In this document: positions 1 to 10,002 of the stretch, piece by piece
Numbering within the stretch: the first letter of the stretch is position 1
Layout of the letters: every line of letters begins with the position of its first letter
Assembly: GCA_029706075.1 (NCBI GenBank)
Contig: JAINUG010000052.1
Location: 2,569,498-2,633,497 of the forward strand
Reading direction: 5' to 3'
DNA: 64,000 nt
Source: Aldrovandia affinis
Taxonomy: Eukaryota; Chordata; Actinopteri; Notacanthiformes; Halosauridae
Notes under the pieces: model-generated
Told to the model about the DNA's origin: nothing
The model's input: only the letters and a program-made list of their open reading frames with translations
Database searches by the model: none
Made by a program: the position numbers and the translations under genes

Positions 1-198
1 CCGGAGTCACAGGGTGCACTTGAGTGTTTTCACCAGACACTCAAGAAAATGTTTCGTGCGTACTGCCTGGAATTTGAAAAGGACTGGGACGAAGGCGTTC
101 ATTTAATGCTTTTTGCAGTACGGGAGGTTGTTCAGGAATCCCTTGGCTTCAGCCCTGCTGAATTAGTTTTCGGACACACGGTACGCGGTCCTTTAAAG
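1..198 (+). pseudogene. integrase core fragment (left of hAT insertion)
   Basis: This reads in frame as the end of a retroviral-type integrase core. The PESQGALE..HQTLK segment carries the last acidic residue of the D,D35E triad, followed by REVVQES.GFSPAELVFGHTVRGPLK, typical of fish Gypsy integrases. The upstream two aspartates and the zinc-binding domain lie left of the window. The frame is cut at 198 by the hAT element and resumes at 2506 after the duplicated target site. Confidence 0.8.
191..198. repeat. 8-bp target-site duplication (left) of hAT element
   Basis: The sequence ctttaaag directly precedes the hAT terminus and is repeated at 2498-2505 directly after it. An 8-bp duplication is the hAT signature. 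Confidence 0.93.
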
Positions 199-2497
199 CA
201 GTGTTTTTCAACCTTTTTTGAGCCACGGCACACTTTTTTCATTGAAAAAAATCACAAGGCACACCACCAATCAAACATTTTACAAAATGACACTTTGTAG
301 CCTAATACAGTATATATAATGACAATATAGTCCCTCAATTTATTTATACTCACTCAGTGTGAAACCTGGGCCTGTATAGATGAGCACAAAGCTGATATCC
401 TGGCAGGAATTGAAGAAAGACACACACGAAGCTCTTCCTCAACAGCTCTCAGTCTCTCTCTGTTTTTAGTTTTTATAGCAGTCAGGCTTGAAAAGCTCAC
501 CTCACACAGATATGTCGTGGAAAATGGGAGCAATGTCAAAGTAGCTTTGTTTGCCAGAATGGGGAACTCCTTGGCAGCAGTCAACCAAAAACTGTCCAAA
601 GGTAGATCAGCAAAGCTTAGCTTTAAACCACGGTTTTGTTTCAGTTCCGTTAGTTCCCCCTGCTCCTGCAAGGTCATGTCCTTTCCAACAACTGATGCTG
701 AGCTATATGGGTCCCTAACCCAGTCACGGCATTCAGTGGAGGCTGAAGAGAAATAAAATGACATCTTCTCCTCAAGAGTTTTCAAATGTTTACCTATTAT
801 CTCACACAATGCAGCAGTGTTGACATCTTGCCATGTCTTGGTGAGTGGGAACATGTCAAGGTTGGCACGTTCCACATGTTGTTGCCAGAGGTGCAGCTTT
901 GAACGGAATCCATTTATTTTATCTGTGCTTGTAAGCAGGTTTTCATTTCAGCCTTGCATTCGTGTGTTCAGTTCATTTAGATGATTAAAAATATCTGCCA
1001 GGTATGCCAGCCTTGCACACCACATCACTTGCAAGCAGCTTTGCGTAATCGGACCCCTCATTTGTCAGAAACACTAAGTTTCTCTCGCAGCTCATACACA
1101 CGGGCCAGCACTTTGCCGCGCGACAACCATCGGACCTCCGTATGGAACAATAAGGCTTTATGCTCCGCTCCCATTTCTTCACACAAAGACGCTAATATGC
1201 GACTTTTCACAGGTCGTGTCTTTACAAAGTTTACCATGCGCACAACATCGTCCAACACAGGAACTAGGTCTGCTGGTAAAGTCTTGGCAACGAGGGCCTC
1301 ACGGTGTAAAAAACAGTGCGTAACAATCACATCTGGATTTCTTTCCTTCACTCTGCTTACAAAGCCTTTGGTGCGCTTGACCATGGCTGCGGCTCCATCA
1401 GTGCAGACACTCGTGCAGTTTTCCCACGTAAGTCCTCCTTGTTCAAGATATTCCGATGTGACCGGAAAAACGTCCTCTCCTGTTGTTTTTTCTGGCAATG
1501 CCTTGCAAAATAGGAAGTTTTCTCTGATGGCGTCTCCATCCACAAAACGCACATTGGCCAAGAGTTGAGCATGTCCACTAATATCCGTAGACTCGTCAAG
1601 TTGCAATGCAAATTTCTCACTGATCCGTATCTTTTCCAAAACAACACTTTCGATGTCTGCAGACATGTCATCAATACGTCTGGCAATTGTGTTATCTGAG
1701 AGAGGGACTTTGGCTATTTCTTTGACTGCTTCAGGGCCGAGCATATCATTTACAATGGCTTTGCAGGCAGGTAGTATTAATGACTCTGCCACAGTGTGGG
1801 ACTTTTTAGTTTTAGCTACAAGTTCAGCAACGTGGTAGCTAGCTTTGAGGGCTCTTTCATTCACCTTTGTGGCTTTTCTCATAAAAGTTGCCTGTTTCTC
1901 CGTGTGTTCACACAGGCTAATAAAATAGTCTGCTTTCTTGTTTTGAAGTGATGGGTGTTTCGTTTGGAGATGACGTTTAAGCTTGCTTGGGACCATAGCA
2001 CTGTTAGATAGCTTTTCACCACACACCAAGCACAACGGGGTCGGTGTCGTTGCATCGCCGGTGAAAGTAAATCCGAAAGAAATATAGCTTTCGCTGTATT
2101 GCCTCGAGCTCACCGTCTTTGCTTTCTTTTGACCGCCACTCATACTCGGGCCTTCATCTGGGTCAGAATTTTGTCCAGGGCCCAGTTCAGAGTTAGCATT
2201 TTTCCTTTTGAAAAACTTCTCCATCACTGTCACCGCCGCCTGTCGTATGCATCACTAATTCTCTTGTCTCAAAGTGACAGGGCAATTAACTACCTGCTGC
2301 CACCTACATGCTGCCACCCAGTGATATGGAAGAGTATTACATTACTCTGCCAGTCACTAGAATCTTGATTACAGCACAGACACTCGACAATGGCATTTTT
2401 TAGACCAATTAAGTGAAATTGGATAATTTCCCACGGCACACCTGAAGTTCTCTCACGGCACACTAGTGTGCCACGGCACAGTGGTTGAAAAACACTG
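199..2497 (-). mobile_element. hAT-Charlie-like DNA transposon
   Basis: The element is 2299 bp with perfect 15-bp terminal inverted repeats (cagtgtttttcaacc at 199-213 and its complement at 2483-2497). Similarity continues inward through a gccacggcacac block near both ends. It is flanked by the 8-bp duplication ctttaaag. The termini resemble those of the Charlie group of hAT elements. It encodes one transposase on the minus strand, broken into two reading frames. It is inserted in the integrase gene of the Gmr1-like element and so is younger than it. Confidence 0.93.
354..2233 (-). pseudogene. hAT transposase with BED zinc finger (ZBED5-like), frameshifted
   Basis: Two minus-strand frames make one transposase. 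The first (2233-1058, 391 codons) starts at a good ATG and begins [11 protein letters not shown]. It has a BED-type zinc finger at about residues 60-92 (CLVC followed by HLQTKH), then the RNase H-like core with LDESTDIS (the first acidic motif) and CTDGAAAM. The second frame (875-354) ends in the hAT dimerisation region ([19 protein letters not shown]). The join at about 876-1058 is broken by frameshift and stops, so no full transposase can be made. The parts resemble domesticated vertebrate ZBED5/FAM200-type proteins, but the intact TIRs and TSD show this is a transposon copy. Confidence 0.87.
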
Positions 2498-2505
2498 CTT
2501 TAAAG
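2498..2505. repeat. 8-bp target-site duplication (right) of hAT element
   Basis: Identical to 191-198. After this point the interrupted integrase frame resumes. Confidence 0.93.
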
Positions 2506-3327
2506 CTACTTAAAGAAAAGTGGTTAGCTGACGGAAGTGCCACTAATCTGCTTGATTATGTGTGCAACTTTCGATTTAAACTGCATCGGGCTGGTGAGCT
2601 TGCTAGGGAAAATCACAAAGGTCCTCACAAAGGAAGATGAAATCCTGGTTTGATCGGGGCGACACACTGCGTACTTTCTCGCCAGGTGATGGTGTTATTG
2701 CCCGTCCCGGGGTCCGCGTTACAGGCTCGCTATACGGGGCCATACATAATCGAGCGCCGAGTGGGTGACAGTGACTACCTCATTACCACTCCTGACCGCA
2801 GGAACAGGAATTGCCTTTGTCATGTCAACATGCTTAAGTTTTACTGGGACCGTCAGGTCGAAGAAAAACATGAGGTGAGGGGCGTGGTGTTGTCTTGCGT
2901 TCCTACCTCTCCCTCCGATGAACATGAGGGAGACGGGGATGTGGTTATGCCCCCAAAGAGTACAACAGAAGGGATGTTGCGGAATTCGGAGTTTCTGGAA
3001 AATTTGGAGGTGCACTTGTCCCATTTGTCGAACTCTGAAAGAGCCGACATCACTAAACTTATTTTTACGCACATGTCCCTGTTCTCTGATGTGCCCAGTC
3101 GCACTCACCTGATAGAACACGACATTGACGTGGGTGTTTCTCTTCCAATTAAGCAACACCCTTATCGCGTGAACCCAGAGAAACATGCACAGTTGAAGAA
3201 GGAGGTAGCTTACATGTTGGAGAATAACATTGCTGAACCTAGTTCGAGCGATTGGAGTTCTCCCTGTCTGTTGGTTAACAAACCTGACGGAACCTTTCGT
3301 TTTTGCACAGCCTATAGGAAGGCATAA
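2506..3327 (+). pseudogene. integrase C-terminus joined to RT N-terminus (Gmr1 order)
   Basis: After the hAT insertion the integrase continues (LLKEKWL...), passes a frameshift near 2640, and reads as one frame over 2650-3327. That frame has a GPY/F-type integrase C-terminal module (YTGPYIIERRV, LCHVNMLKFY), a linker, then the conserved entry to reverse transcriptase (PYRVNPEK, LENNIAEPSSSDWSSP, LVNKPDGTFRFC). Having the two domains in one frame proves the IN-RT order for this copy. The frame stops at YRKA (3327), where the family expects YR.LN; the reading continues in another frame towards 3360 (TKPDCYPLPKMDD), so a small indel lies near 3325. Confidence 0.85.
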
Positions 3328-3359
3328 TCACAAAGCCTGATTGTTACCCTCTCCCAAAA

Positions 3360-4400
3360 ATGGATGACTGTGTGGATCGCGTGGGATCTGCTGCCTTTGT
3401 TAGCAAATTCAACCTTAAGGGTTATTGGCAAGTTCCCCTATCTGAGCGTGCTAAGGAAATCTCTGCGTTTGTGACACCGGATGACTTCCTACAGTGCACT
3501 GTTATGCCGTTCGGGATGAGGAACGCCCCTGCCACTTTCCAGCGGCTGGTAAATCTCGTGGTGTCTGGGTTGCCAGCTTGTGAGGCTTACCTAGATGATC
3601 TTGTGATATACAGTGAGTCTTGGTCCCAGCACGTAGAGCAGATTGAAGCTCTTCTCGATCGCTTGTCTGCCGCTGGCTTAACAGTGAACTTGGTTAAGTG
3701 TGAATTCGGCCAAGCCACTGTCACCTATTTAGGGAAAGTTGTGGGGCGGGGACAAGTACGACCAGTGGATGCAAAGGTGGAGGCGATCTATCAATTTCCG
3801 GTCCCGAGGACCCGGCGCGACCTGCGGAGATTTCTCGGGATGGTAGGCTACTATCGCAATTTCTGCAGAAACTTTTCCGCAGTTTCCTGTCCGATGACAG
3901 ACCTCCTCAGTCCTAAAAACACCTTCTATTGGACGGAGACATGTCAGCGGTCATTTGACAATGTTAAAGCTCTGCTGGTCAGCACGCCTGTTCTCTCTGC
4001 ACCTGACTTTAAACGGTTATTTAAACTTGCCGTCGATGCAAGTGAGTGCAGTGCCGGTGCTGTCCTCTTACAGGAAGACACTTTTGGGGTTGATCATCCA
4101 GTTTGCTACTTCTCGAAGAAGTTTAATAGACATCAAAGAGTATACTCCACGATTGAGAAAGAGACACTGGCTCTGATTCTTGCGTTACAGCATTTTGATG
4201 TATACGTAGGCTCCACTTTTCGTCCCTTAGTGGTGTTGACTGATCATAACCCACTTGTTTATATTAACTGCATGCGAAACAACAATCAGCGTCTAATGCG
4301 GTGGAGTTTATTTTTACAGGGTTATGATCAAGGCATCAGCGACGGGATAACGTTGTCGCTGATGCCTTGTCCCGGACGTACGAATGTTAGGCTACAATAA
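3360..4400 (+). pseudogene. reverse transcriptase-RNase H of Gmr1-like element
   Basis: The RT palm and fingers motifs are MPFGMRNAPATFQ and the active-site box AYLDDLV (about residues 77-83). The connection domain has RRFLGMVGYYRNFC, and RNase H has LAVDASECSAGAVLL, STIEKETLAL and LTDHNPL. The motif-A aspartate is replaced: FVSKFNLKGYW has N18 where the family has D, which would abolish catalysis. Near 4330-4370 the RNase H end (DNVVADALSR in the family) is present but in a neighbouring frame, so a further indel precedes the stop at 4400. Confidence 0.86.
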
Positions 4401-4508
4401 ATAAATTATCACGTTCAGACCTTGATTGTAAAAATGTCCATATACACATACAATATGGGTTTAAGAGATCGGGAGTATTTAATTTATTTATTGTCTTAAG
4501 GGTGGAGG

Positions 4509-5147
4509 TGTTACGTCCCTTTACTTTGTATTAGCACTACTTCGTTTCCTTTTGGATTTGCCTGCTGCTGTGTTTCCTTGATTTCTCCCCGTTAGGTGGA
4601 GATGGCGTCACTACCCTGCTGGGACCTGCTTGAGGACGCACATGGTTTCCAGGGGAACCCTCCAAGCAATGTGACGAGAGAAGATGCGGCTGGACATCGC
4701 TGGGCTACATCACGGATGCGGGACTATATATAGTGGTTGCCACCTGAATGCCATCAGTTCCCTTTACGACATTGTTAATTACAGCTTGGTGATTGCGTTA
4801 CTCTGATTATCCGCCTAGTTGCTAATAAATAAATATTGCTATTCGTAATACCATTTTGGGAACTCCGAGGAGAAGACCTCCCCTATCATCTTCGAGGGTC
4901 TGGAACCGCTAGCTGGCTGCCCGGTGAGACCTTGCAACCTGCTTTTGTATTTTAAAGGACTTTCATGTTATAAATAGAGAGAACAATCATCAAATGTATT
5001 CATATTAATAAATATATGTCTAACTTTTCTATACCACTGTTTCACTGGTACTCCTTACGGGTTGTGGTTATTGGTTAAGTGGCTTAGTGTTACGTCCGAT
5101 ATTGTACACCTGGTTATTACAACGCAGGTTGATTTCTATCCGTAACA
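4509..5147 (+). repeat. 3' LTR of Gmr1-like element
   Basis: The LTR is 639 bp and starts TGTTACG, ends CGTAACA, a perfect 7-bp inverted terminal match with canonical TG..CA ends. A purine-rich tract (aagggtggagg, about 4498-4508) directly upstream fits the polypurine tract. Inside are a TATA-like ctatatatag near 4724 and aataaataaa near 4825 as a possible polyadenylation signal. The matching 5' LTR is outside the window, so the boundary rests on structure alone. Confidence 0.78.
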
Positions 5148-5730
5148 CACTAGAACTGCAGTAAACACAAACTGAAAACGTAGTTCACTGGGATCCTTTT
5201 AACAGTGATGTATTACTACTATGCCAAGTTGTGAGAGTTCAGAGACGTCAGCTAGTACTGAACGTCCGCTACAAAAAGTGCCGTGATCCCTGAAGAGGCA
5301 ATAAGAATGTGATTTGGACCCTTGATTGGAGTATTTGGCAGTGAGGAAAGTGGTCAGGCTGAAAAAAAAAAAAAAAAAAAAAAAAAAAGCTGAAAATTTG
5401 AATGACGAGTTAGCGGTGTTTACTGTGGGGTTTTACAGAGGAAAACTAATAAATGATTAGTATTTTGCCAGGAATATCAACTTTTTTACAACATTCACCC
5501 ACTGTCAATTCGGCAGTGTTCCAATTCACTAAAATATATGTCCAGCCAGTCCCAGCGGAATCAGTTTTTTACTCTGCTTTCAATTTCTTTTAACCTCGAA
5601 CTATTGTTTTTCTCAATTACTTTTGCCATTCTTCCTTCATGGTCATTTCACCGTTTCTAGAGGCTTTAGCTAGCTAGCATGCAGATGACTTACAATGACA
5701 GTGACTACGCTTGTACTGCTGTCAACCTGG
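5148..5730. other. no gene seen; poly-A run
   Basis: No supported coding region. A run of 27 A at 5362-5388 may be the tail of an old retroposon, but no recognisable body precedes it. Confidence 0.5.
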
Positions 5731-5895
5731 TTCTGTGTGGCTCAGTAGGTAGAGCATGGCGTTGGCAACGCTTAGGTTGTGGGTTCAATCCCCACGGGGA
5801 CCACATATACTGAAAAAAAATTTAAGCATTCCCTACTGTAAGTCGCTTTGGATAAAAGCGTCTGCTAAATAGCATATATTATATATTATTATAAA
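5731..5895 (+). mobile_element. tRNA-derived SINE with common fish 3' tail
   Basis: The tRNA-like head has a pol III A box (tggctcagtagg, 5738-5749) and B box (ggttcaatccc, 5782-5792). It ends with gtaagtcgctttggataaaa then gcgtctgctaaat, the 3' tail shared by many fish SINEs and L2 LINEs, followed by AT-rich repeats. Related copies are at 11971-12062 plus 15357-15405 (split) and 43861-43970. It is not a functional tRNA gene because the acceptor stem is not complementary. Confidence 0.85.
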
Positions 5896-6256
5896 CCTGC
5901 TTGGTCTATCATTAAGTGTGGCGTTGACGACAAATGAAAATCAAGGACCCGCCCCCCCCACCTCCGCGTAACTCTTTCATCACTGATTTGGTCTTCAGCT
6001 CAGCAAGCTAATAGTATCACTTATTGTGGGCTGACTACGGCTGCATTTGAAACCCACATCAGACCTACCTTGTGACAGTGGCAACAGTCAAAGCCTACAT
6101 TTAGTCATTTCCATGAACAAAACAAATCTATTTTTACCTTGACACATGCAAACTTTACTTGCACATTTACTGCAACATTTGCACATTTGCAAGCATGTCC
6201 ATTTAAATAGTTGCTTTACTGACTGGGGGGGAGGGGATTTCATGACCTGAGTTTAC
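5896..6256. other. intergenic or intronic, no gene seen
   Basis: This is unique-looking DNA between the SINE and the minus-strand exon, presumably intron 2 of that gene. Nothing else recognised. Confidence 0.4.
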
Positions 6257-6535
6257 CTGTGGTGTGGTCGTGGTGCTGGTAGACTTGTGCAACGTCCTCT
6301 GCCTTCCAGATGTGGCCATCACCGGCCATCCCTGCCCCCACCACGCTACCCTGACCGACGGCCTGTCGGCTGGCGGCAGCCTCGAACCACATCTGCCTCA
6401 GGAAGAGGTACAATGTGCTGGTTCCCACCAGGAAGCCCAGGTAGAAAGCGATCCTCGAGCCGACCAACTTCATCCTGAACCCGCCCACTGGTCTGTAACT
6501 CTCTCAGGTCCTCTCTGCGCTCTACCTCCGCATGG
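6257..6535 (-). CDS. host gene exon with start codon; N-terminus of a type II membrane protein
   Basis: This is the only convincing host exon. On the minus strand a polypyrimidine tract and acceptor (cctctttgttgcag) end at 6536, and a donor (ccacag then gtaaac) starts at 6256. The first usable ATG in the open frame is at 6473-6471; an earlier ATG (6534) is closed by a stop after three codons. Coding runs 72 codons plus one base to the donor. The product begins MKLVGSR, followed by a hydrophobic segment (about residues 8-26, IAFYLGFLVGTSTLYLFL) and no positively charged cleavage region, as in a signal anchor of a Golgi-type or other type II membrane protein. I do not recognise the gene. Later exons should lie at lower coordinates or beyond the window. 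GC content and codon use contrast with the surrounding AT-rich DNA. Confidence 0.65.
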
Positions 6536-8432
6536 CTGCAACAAAGAGGGTTAGGACTGGTTAAAAGCAGTTATACTGGTATGTCAGGATTGCTTTTGAA
6601 AAATCCTACTTTAAAGTGACCTAACTGGTCTCCCGAAGAAGCCTTAAAAAAGGGGGAAATGTTGTCAGTACACTGGATCTTTTGCCCCACCCCAAACAAA
6701 AAAGAATAAACAACAAACCAGTTACTATGAAAACACAATTACGTTCCTATTAGGGAACAAGTCCATCTTGCCATTTTAACTCAAAACCTATGTTCATAGT
6801 AAGACATTCACATAATTTCAGGAAAAATACCAAAAACAGCCAAAATGGCATTTGGTTTTTCAATCCCATAAATCACTGCTAATTCAGTGACGATGACAGC
6901 CAATCTGGCTGCAAAAGCCAGAGCTGCTAATACAGGTATACTTCACCATTCCTCACAGCCAGTCACTCTAGCACATAACACGATTTAGGAGTGCCTATGC
7001 AACTGAAGCAGTGATGTGGGAGTAAAACGAGACATCACGAAGGGTGAGGGAAAACTCATTTCTCAAATAGAACAAGGCTTCTGTGTGTGTACGTGTGCGT
7101 AACTACTTCGATGTATTTATTTGCCTAAATAAATCAATAAATCAATAATTTGATGTTCCTCGAAAGTGCTTAGGTGCCCCTTGATCTCACAGTGTAAGGA
7201 TGATATACGTAAAAGCCTTACGTATTTTGCAAGGCAAACCCTTGCAATTATCCCAAAACAGGAATAAGCAACACGAATAAGCAACATGGTATCAACGTTA
7301 ACTTTCTAGACAGCAAGGTTAGAAACATTAAAAGCACAATTACAGTATTTCTACCAAACTACGTAACCTGCAGAACCAAAAATAAAGACTGAGTAAAGGG
7401 TAAATTAAACAAGTGTAGTTATTCTTATTATACAATCATCTTGCTAGTTCACGTTCACAGCACATACAAAAGCTTAAGTTAAATAATGTATTATATTACA
7501 ATTTGGGGAACCTTTACTTCGGTTGCTAACTTACTGTCAATAATAATGAAACTCCCAAGAGTAGTTTTCCTTCTACTGTAGTGGTGAGGCTAACTGGCTA
7601 CTGTAGTACCGAGCGGCTGCTGAGAATGGCTAGGACCAGGAAGCGCAGAGTGCAGTAAGCCTCACGTGAATACAATATGACCACACATATTTGGGCAAGC
7701 CATAGTGAACGTCACTAAACCACCTTGGGCAAAAATAAAAGACAGTGGTAGGTACGATAGATTAGCAATCTGTGTTTTGCATCTTTAGTCCACAACGACG
7801 CCTCGCAGATAAATTGAAGACAATGAGGAAGGAGCAAAAAAAATGCCAACAGAAATCTCAACCTTGTTGTTCAACGACAAATCTGGCAAGCTGACGTTAG
7901 CTAACTTACCCTGTCGTGAAAGAGAATGACACTCCGAGTAAAGGTGCTTTTTCGGGGGTTTACGATTTGAGTTTCACATATTTTCATCTCTACCTACCGA
8001 GCTACCCTAGCTTGATAGAAAGCTAAATCAACCCCAAACGTCGATATGTAACTAGCAACCAAGCGAGCTAACGTTACACTTTCTAGTGAACTCAACAAGC
8101 CAACTAGTGCCAAGCTACATAATACGCACGAGCACAATTGTTTGACTGTTCTAGACTGTTCTAACTAGCTAACTAGCAGTTATGTGTCAGGCCCTAGCTA
8201 ACGTAACCTTAGCTATGCTTAGCTATAACGCTAGCTAGCATCAAGTTTGCAGCTTGTGAACCGTGTTAGCTTGCTGGCTCGGTATCTGCACAACCCACAG
8301 TTGGGAAACATACAATTGTACAAGCGCTAGGTAGTTTGCGAGCTAACGTCATAGGGTACAGTTTAGTACTCGTTAGGCCAACTATTCTATGAAAGGTTAG
8401 CAAGCGATTAGGACTGGTAATCCCAAACTCAC
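6536..8432 (-). other. probable intron 1 of the minus-strand host gene
   Basis: There is no gene in this 1.9 kb. If the donor at 8432 and acceptor at 6536 are used together it is an intron. It is AT-rich, with repeated words such as gctaac, agctagc and ctaacgtta towards its 5' end (7840-8430). Confidence 0.4.
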
Positions 8433-8600
8433 CTCGATAGACCGTCATTGTGCCAATGAAATGGATATTTCAGCCTCAGTTCTGTTGTTTTGACAACTAT
8501 GTAGCATTTGGTAAATTAGCCGGCTAGCTGAACTAGCCAGCTAGCTTTGCGTGTTTGCTATGGCTCGGACCACCATGTTGCATGTCAGCGTTAAATTAAA
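8433..8600 (-). other. probable 5' non-coding exon of the host gene
   Basis: On the minus strand tctatcgag is followed by gtgagt, a strong donor, at 8433/8432. The exon's 5' end cannot be fixed; about 8600 is a guess from the start of promoter-like DNA. It contains a short ATG (8448) that, if joined to the exon at 6535, would make an upstream frame of only nine codons ending before the MKLVGSR start. Confidence 0.35.
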
Positions 8601-9244
8601 CGTTCTGAAGTTGCTAGCGAGTATTTAGAAACCTCAATAGTAAACATGTAATCGTTTAGTTATCCTTCAGTAATGCCTGTCTCTATATTTAGTGTAACGT
8701 CGTTCGCTAGCTTCACACACCAAACCAAGCATGACCATCTACATGTATCAGCTTGATATTAGATGTTAGCTAGTAACGTTACTTCCCACTGACTAAATTC
8801 TGTAATGGATCTTACTTTTAGTTCCGAGACAAGTGAGTCGTATAATTTTTTTAGGTTGAGGTTACCAATGGCATTCTCTACATGCTTATGTTGAGGGCGT
8901 GTTGGACAAATACTTCACTGCAACACTACCCCTGAAGTAGCTAATTATTGGAGGACTTCTTGTTCCCACCCCATCTTTTACCGGTCAGGATACCACGAAT
9001 AGAGCTCCATTACCACGAATAGAGCTCCATTACCGTTAGCAAGGTTACAAATATTTGTACACTTCGTTCAGTCAACAGTACATTATGCTAATGCTGAATT
9101 AGCCTCCACCCCGCAATCTTTGTATGTTTATGTAACGGTGTAAATAAATAGTTAAATTCCTACATAATTTGGTACGCTGCCATCTACTGTCAGAGTAGAG
9201 AATTCGTTATTTTTGTGTGGGATTATGGGTAATCCACAGCAGAG
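8601..9244. promoter_or_regulatory. promoter-like region rich in TAGCTAACGTTA-type words
   Basis: From about 7840 to 8790 the words gctagc, agctaac, taacgtta and ctagctaac recur many times on both strands. This unique, moderately CpG-containing DNA directly upstream of the probable first exon is the best place for the host promoter. No TATA box or start site can be assigned. Confidence 0.25.
8991..9030. repeat. perfect tandem duplication, 2 x 20 bp
   Basis: The 20-mer taccacgaatagagctccat is present twice with no spacer and no mismatch (8991-9010, 9011-9030). Confidence 0.95.
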
Positions 9245-10002
9245 CTATGGAGACTTGCTGTTGTTGGATTGAGTTGAATCGTGTCGAGAGGAAAACTGTC
9301 AAAGTTGTTAAATCCACTTAAAACCCACCGTGTGTTTTATATCCAAGTGTACTACGTTGCCAGTGATTACTGTATTTAATTTGGCGTCGAATAAGCCCCT
9401 CTTTATATTCTAAATGTCGAATTTAAGAATCTCCGTTTTCCATGTGGATTTTGTCATGCTAATTAAACTAGTAGCTAGCTAATACAAAATGCGTTTAGTT
9501 TAGGAGAACTGTATGTGCCGACATACGACGAACATTCACTCATTCCAGTATTATTTCCCTCTATTGTAGTAATGTGTGTTACGATTGTACATAATATTGG
9601 TGTATTAAGCTAATGTGCTTGCTAGTTTTCCAGTTTGAGCTGTAGCCTGGTATGTGTTAGCTCACTTGCTAGTCATCTAATGTTTAGATGTGTACTCAAC
9701 GTTTCGCCAGTAGAGAGCGACATTTCACCACTTTTCATTTTATGTACCTTGTTTATTAAAATGCATGATTTAAGTTTATTATAACGCTGTAGCCCTTTTA
9801 TAATAACCTGGAAACAGACACATTTATTTTTATTATTTTTAATTAGAAATTATGAATCATTCATTCAATCATTTCTAGGCAATAAGATTGTCCTTTTGTT
9901 TGTATATATTACGAAAAACAACTATGGAGACTTGCTGTGGGGGAACTATATCCCCACAGACAACGAACATTCACTCATTCCGGTATTATGTCCCACTGTT
10001 GC
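9245..10002 (+). repeat. diverged two-block duplicate (9245-9566 and 9922-10002)
   Basis: Block A (ctatggagacttgctg) is at 9245-9260 and 9922-9937. Block B, containing cgaacattcactcattcc, is at about 9504-9566 and 9941-10002. The blocks lie 243 bp apart in the first copy but 3 bp apart in the second. One copy has gained or lost the interval. No coding sense seen; it may be part of an unidentified repeat. Confidence 0.7.

Larger units (their letters stand above)
1..5147 (+). mobile_element. Gmr1-like Ty3/Gypsy retrotransposon, 3' part
   Basis: An LTR retrotransposon that enters from outside the left edge. In order on the plus strand it holds the end of an integrase core (1-198), the rest of the integrase (2506-2900), reverse transcriptase (about 3030-3900), RNase H (about 4000-4370) and one LTR (4509-5147). 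One open frame (2650-3327) carries both the integrase C-terminus and the start of RT, so integrase upstream of RT is seen directly. That order is the reverse of ordinary Ty3/Gypsy elements and is known from the Gmr1 group first found in cod. A hAT transposon (199-2497) splits the integrase. Frameshifts and a changed catalytic residue show the copy is dead. Gag, protease and the 5' LTR are not in the window. Confidence 0.85.

Noticed and set aside
354..2233. Domesticated host ZBED gene
   Set aside because: Perfect TIRs, 8-bp target duplication and broken frames show an ordinary transposon copy.
2719..3186. Minus-strand frames opposite integrase-RT
   Set aside because: Shadows of the plus-strand pol gene with no conserved motif.
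5731..5800. A functional tRNA gene
   Set aside because: A and B boxes are present, but the stems do not pair and a SINE body and tail follow; similar copies recur in the window.
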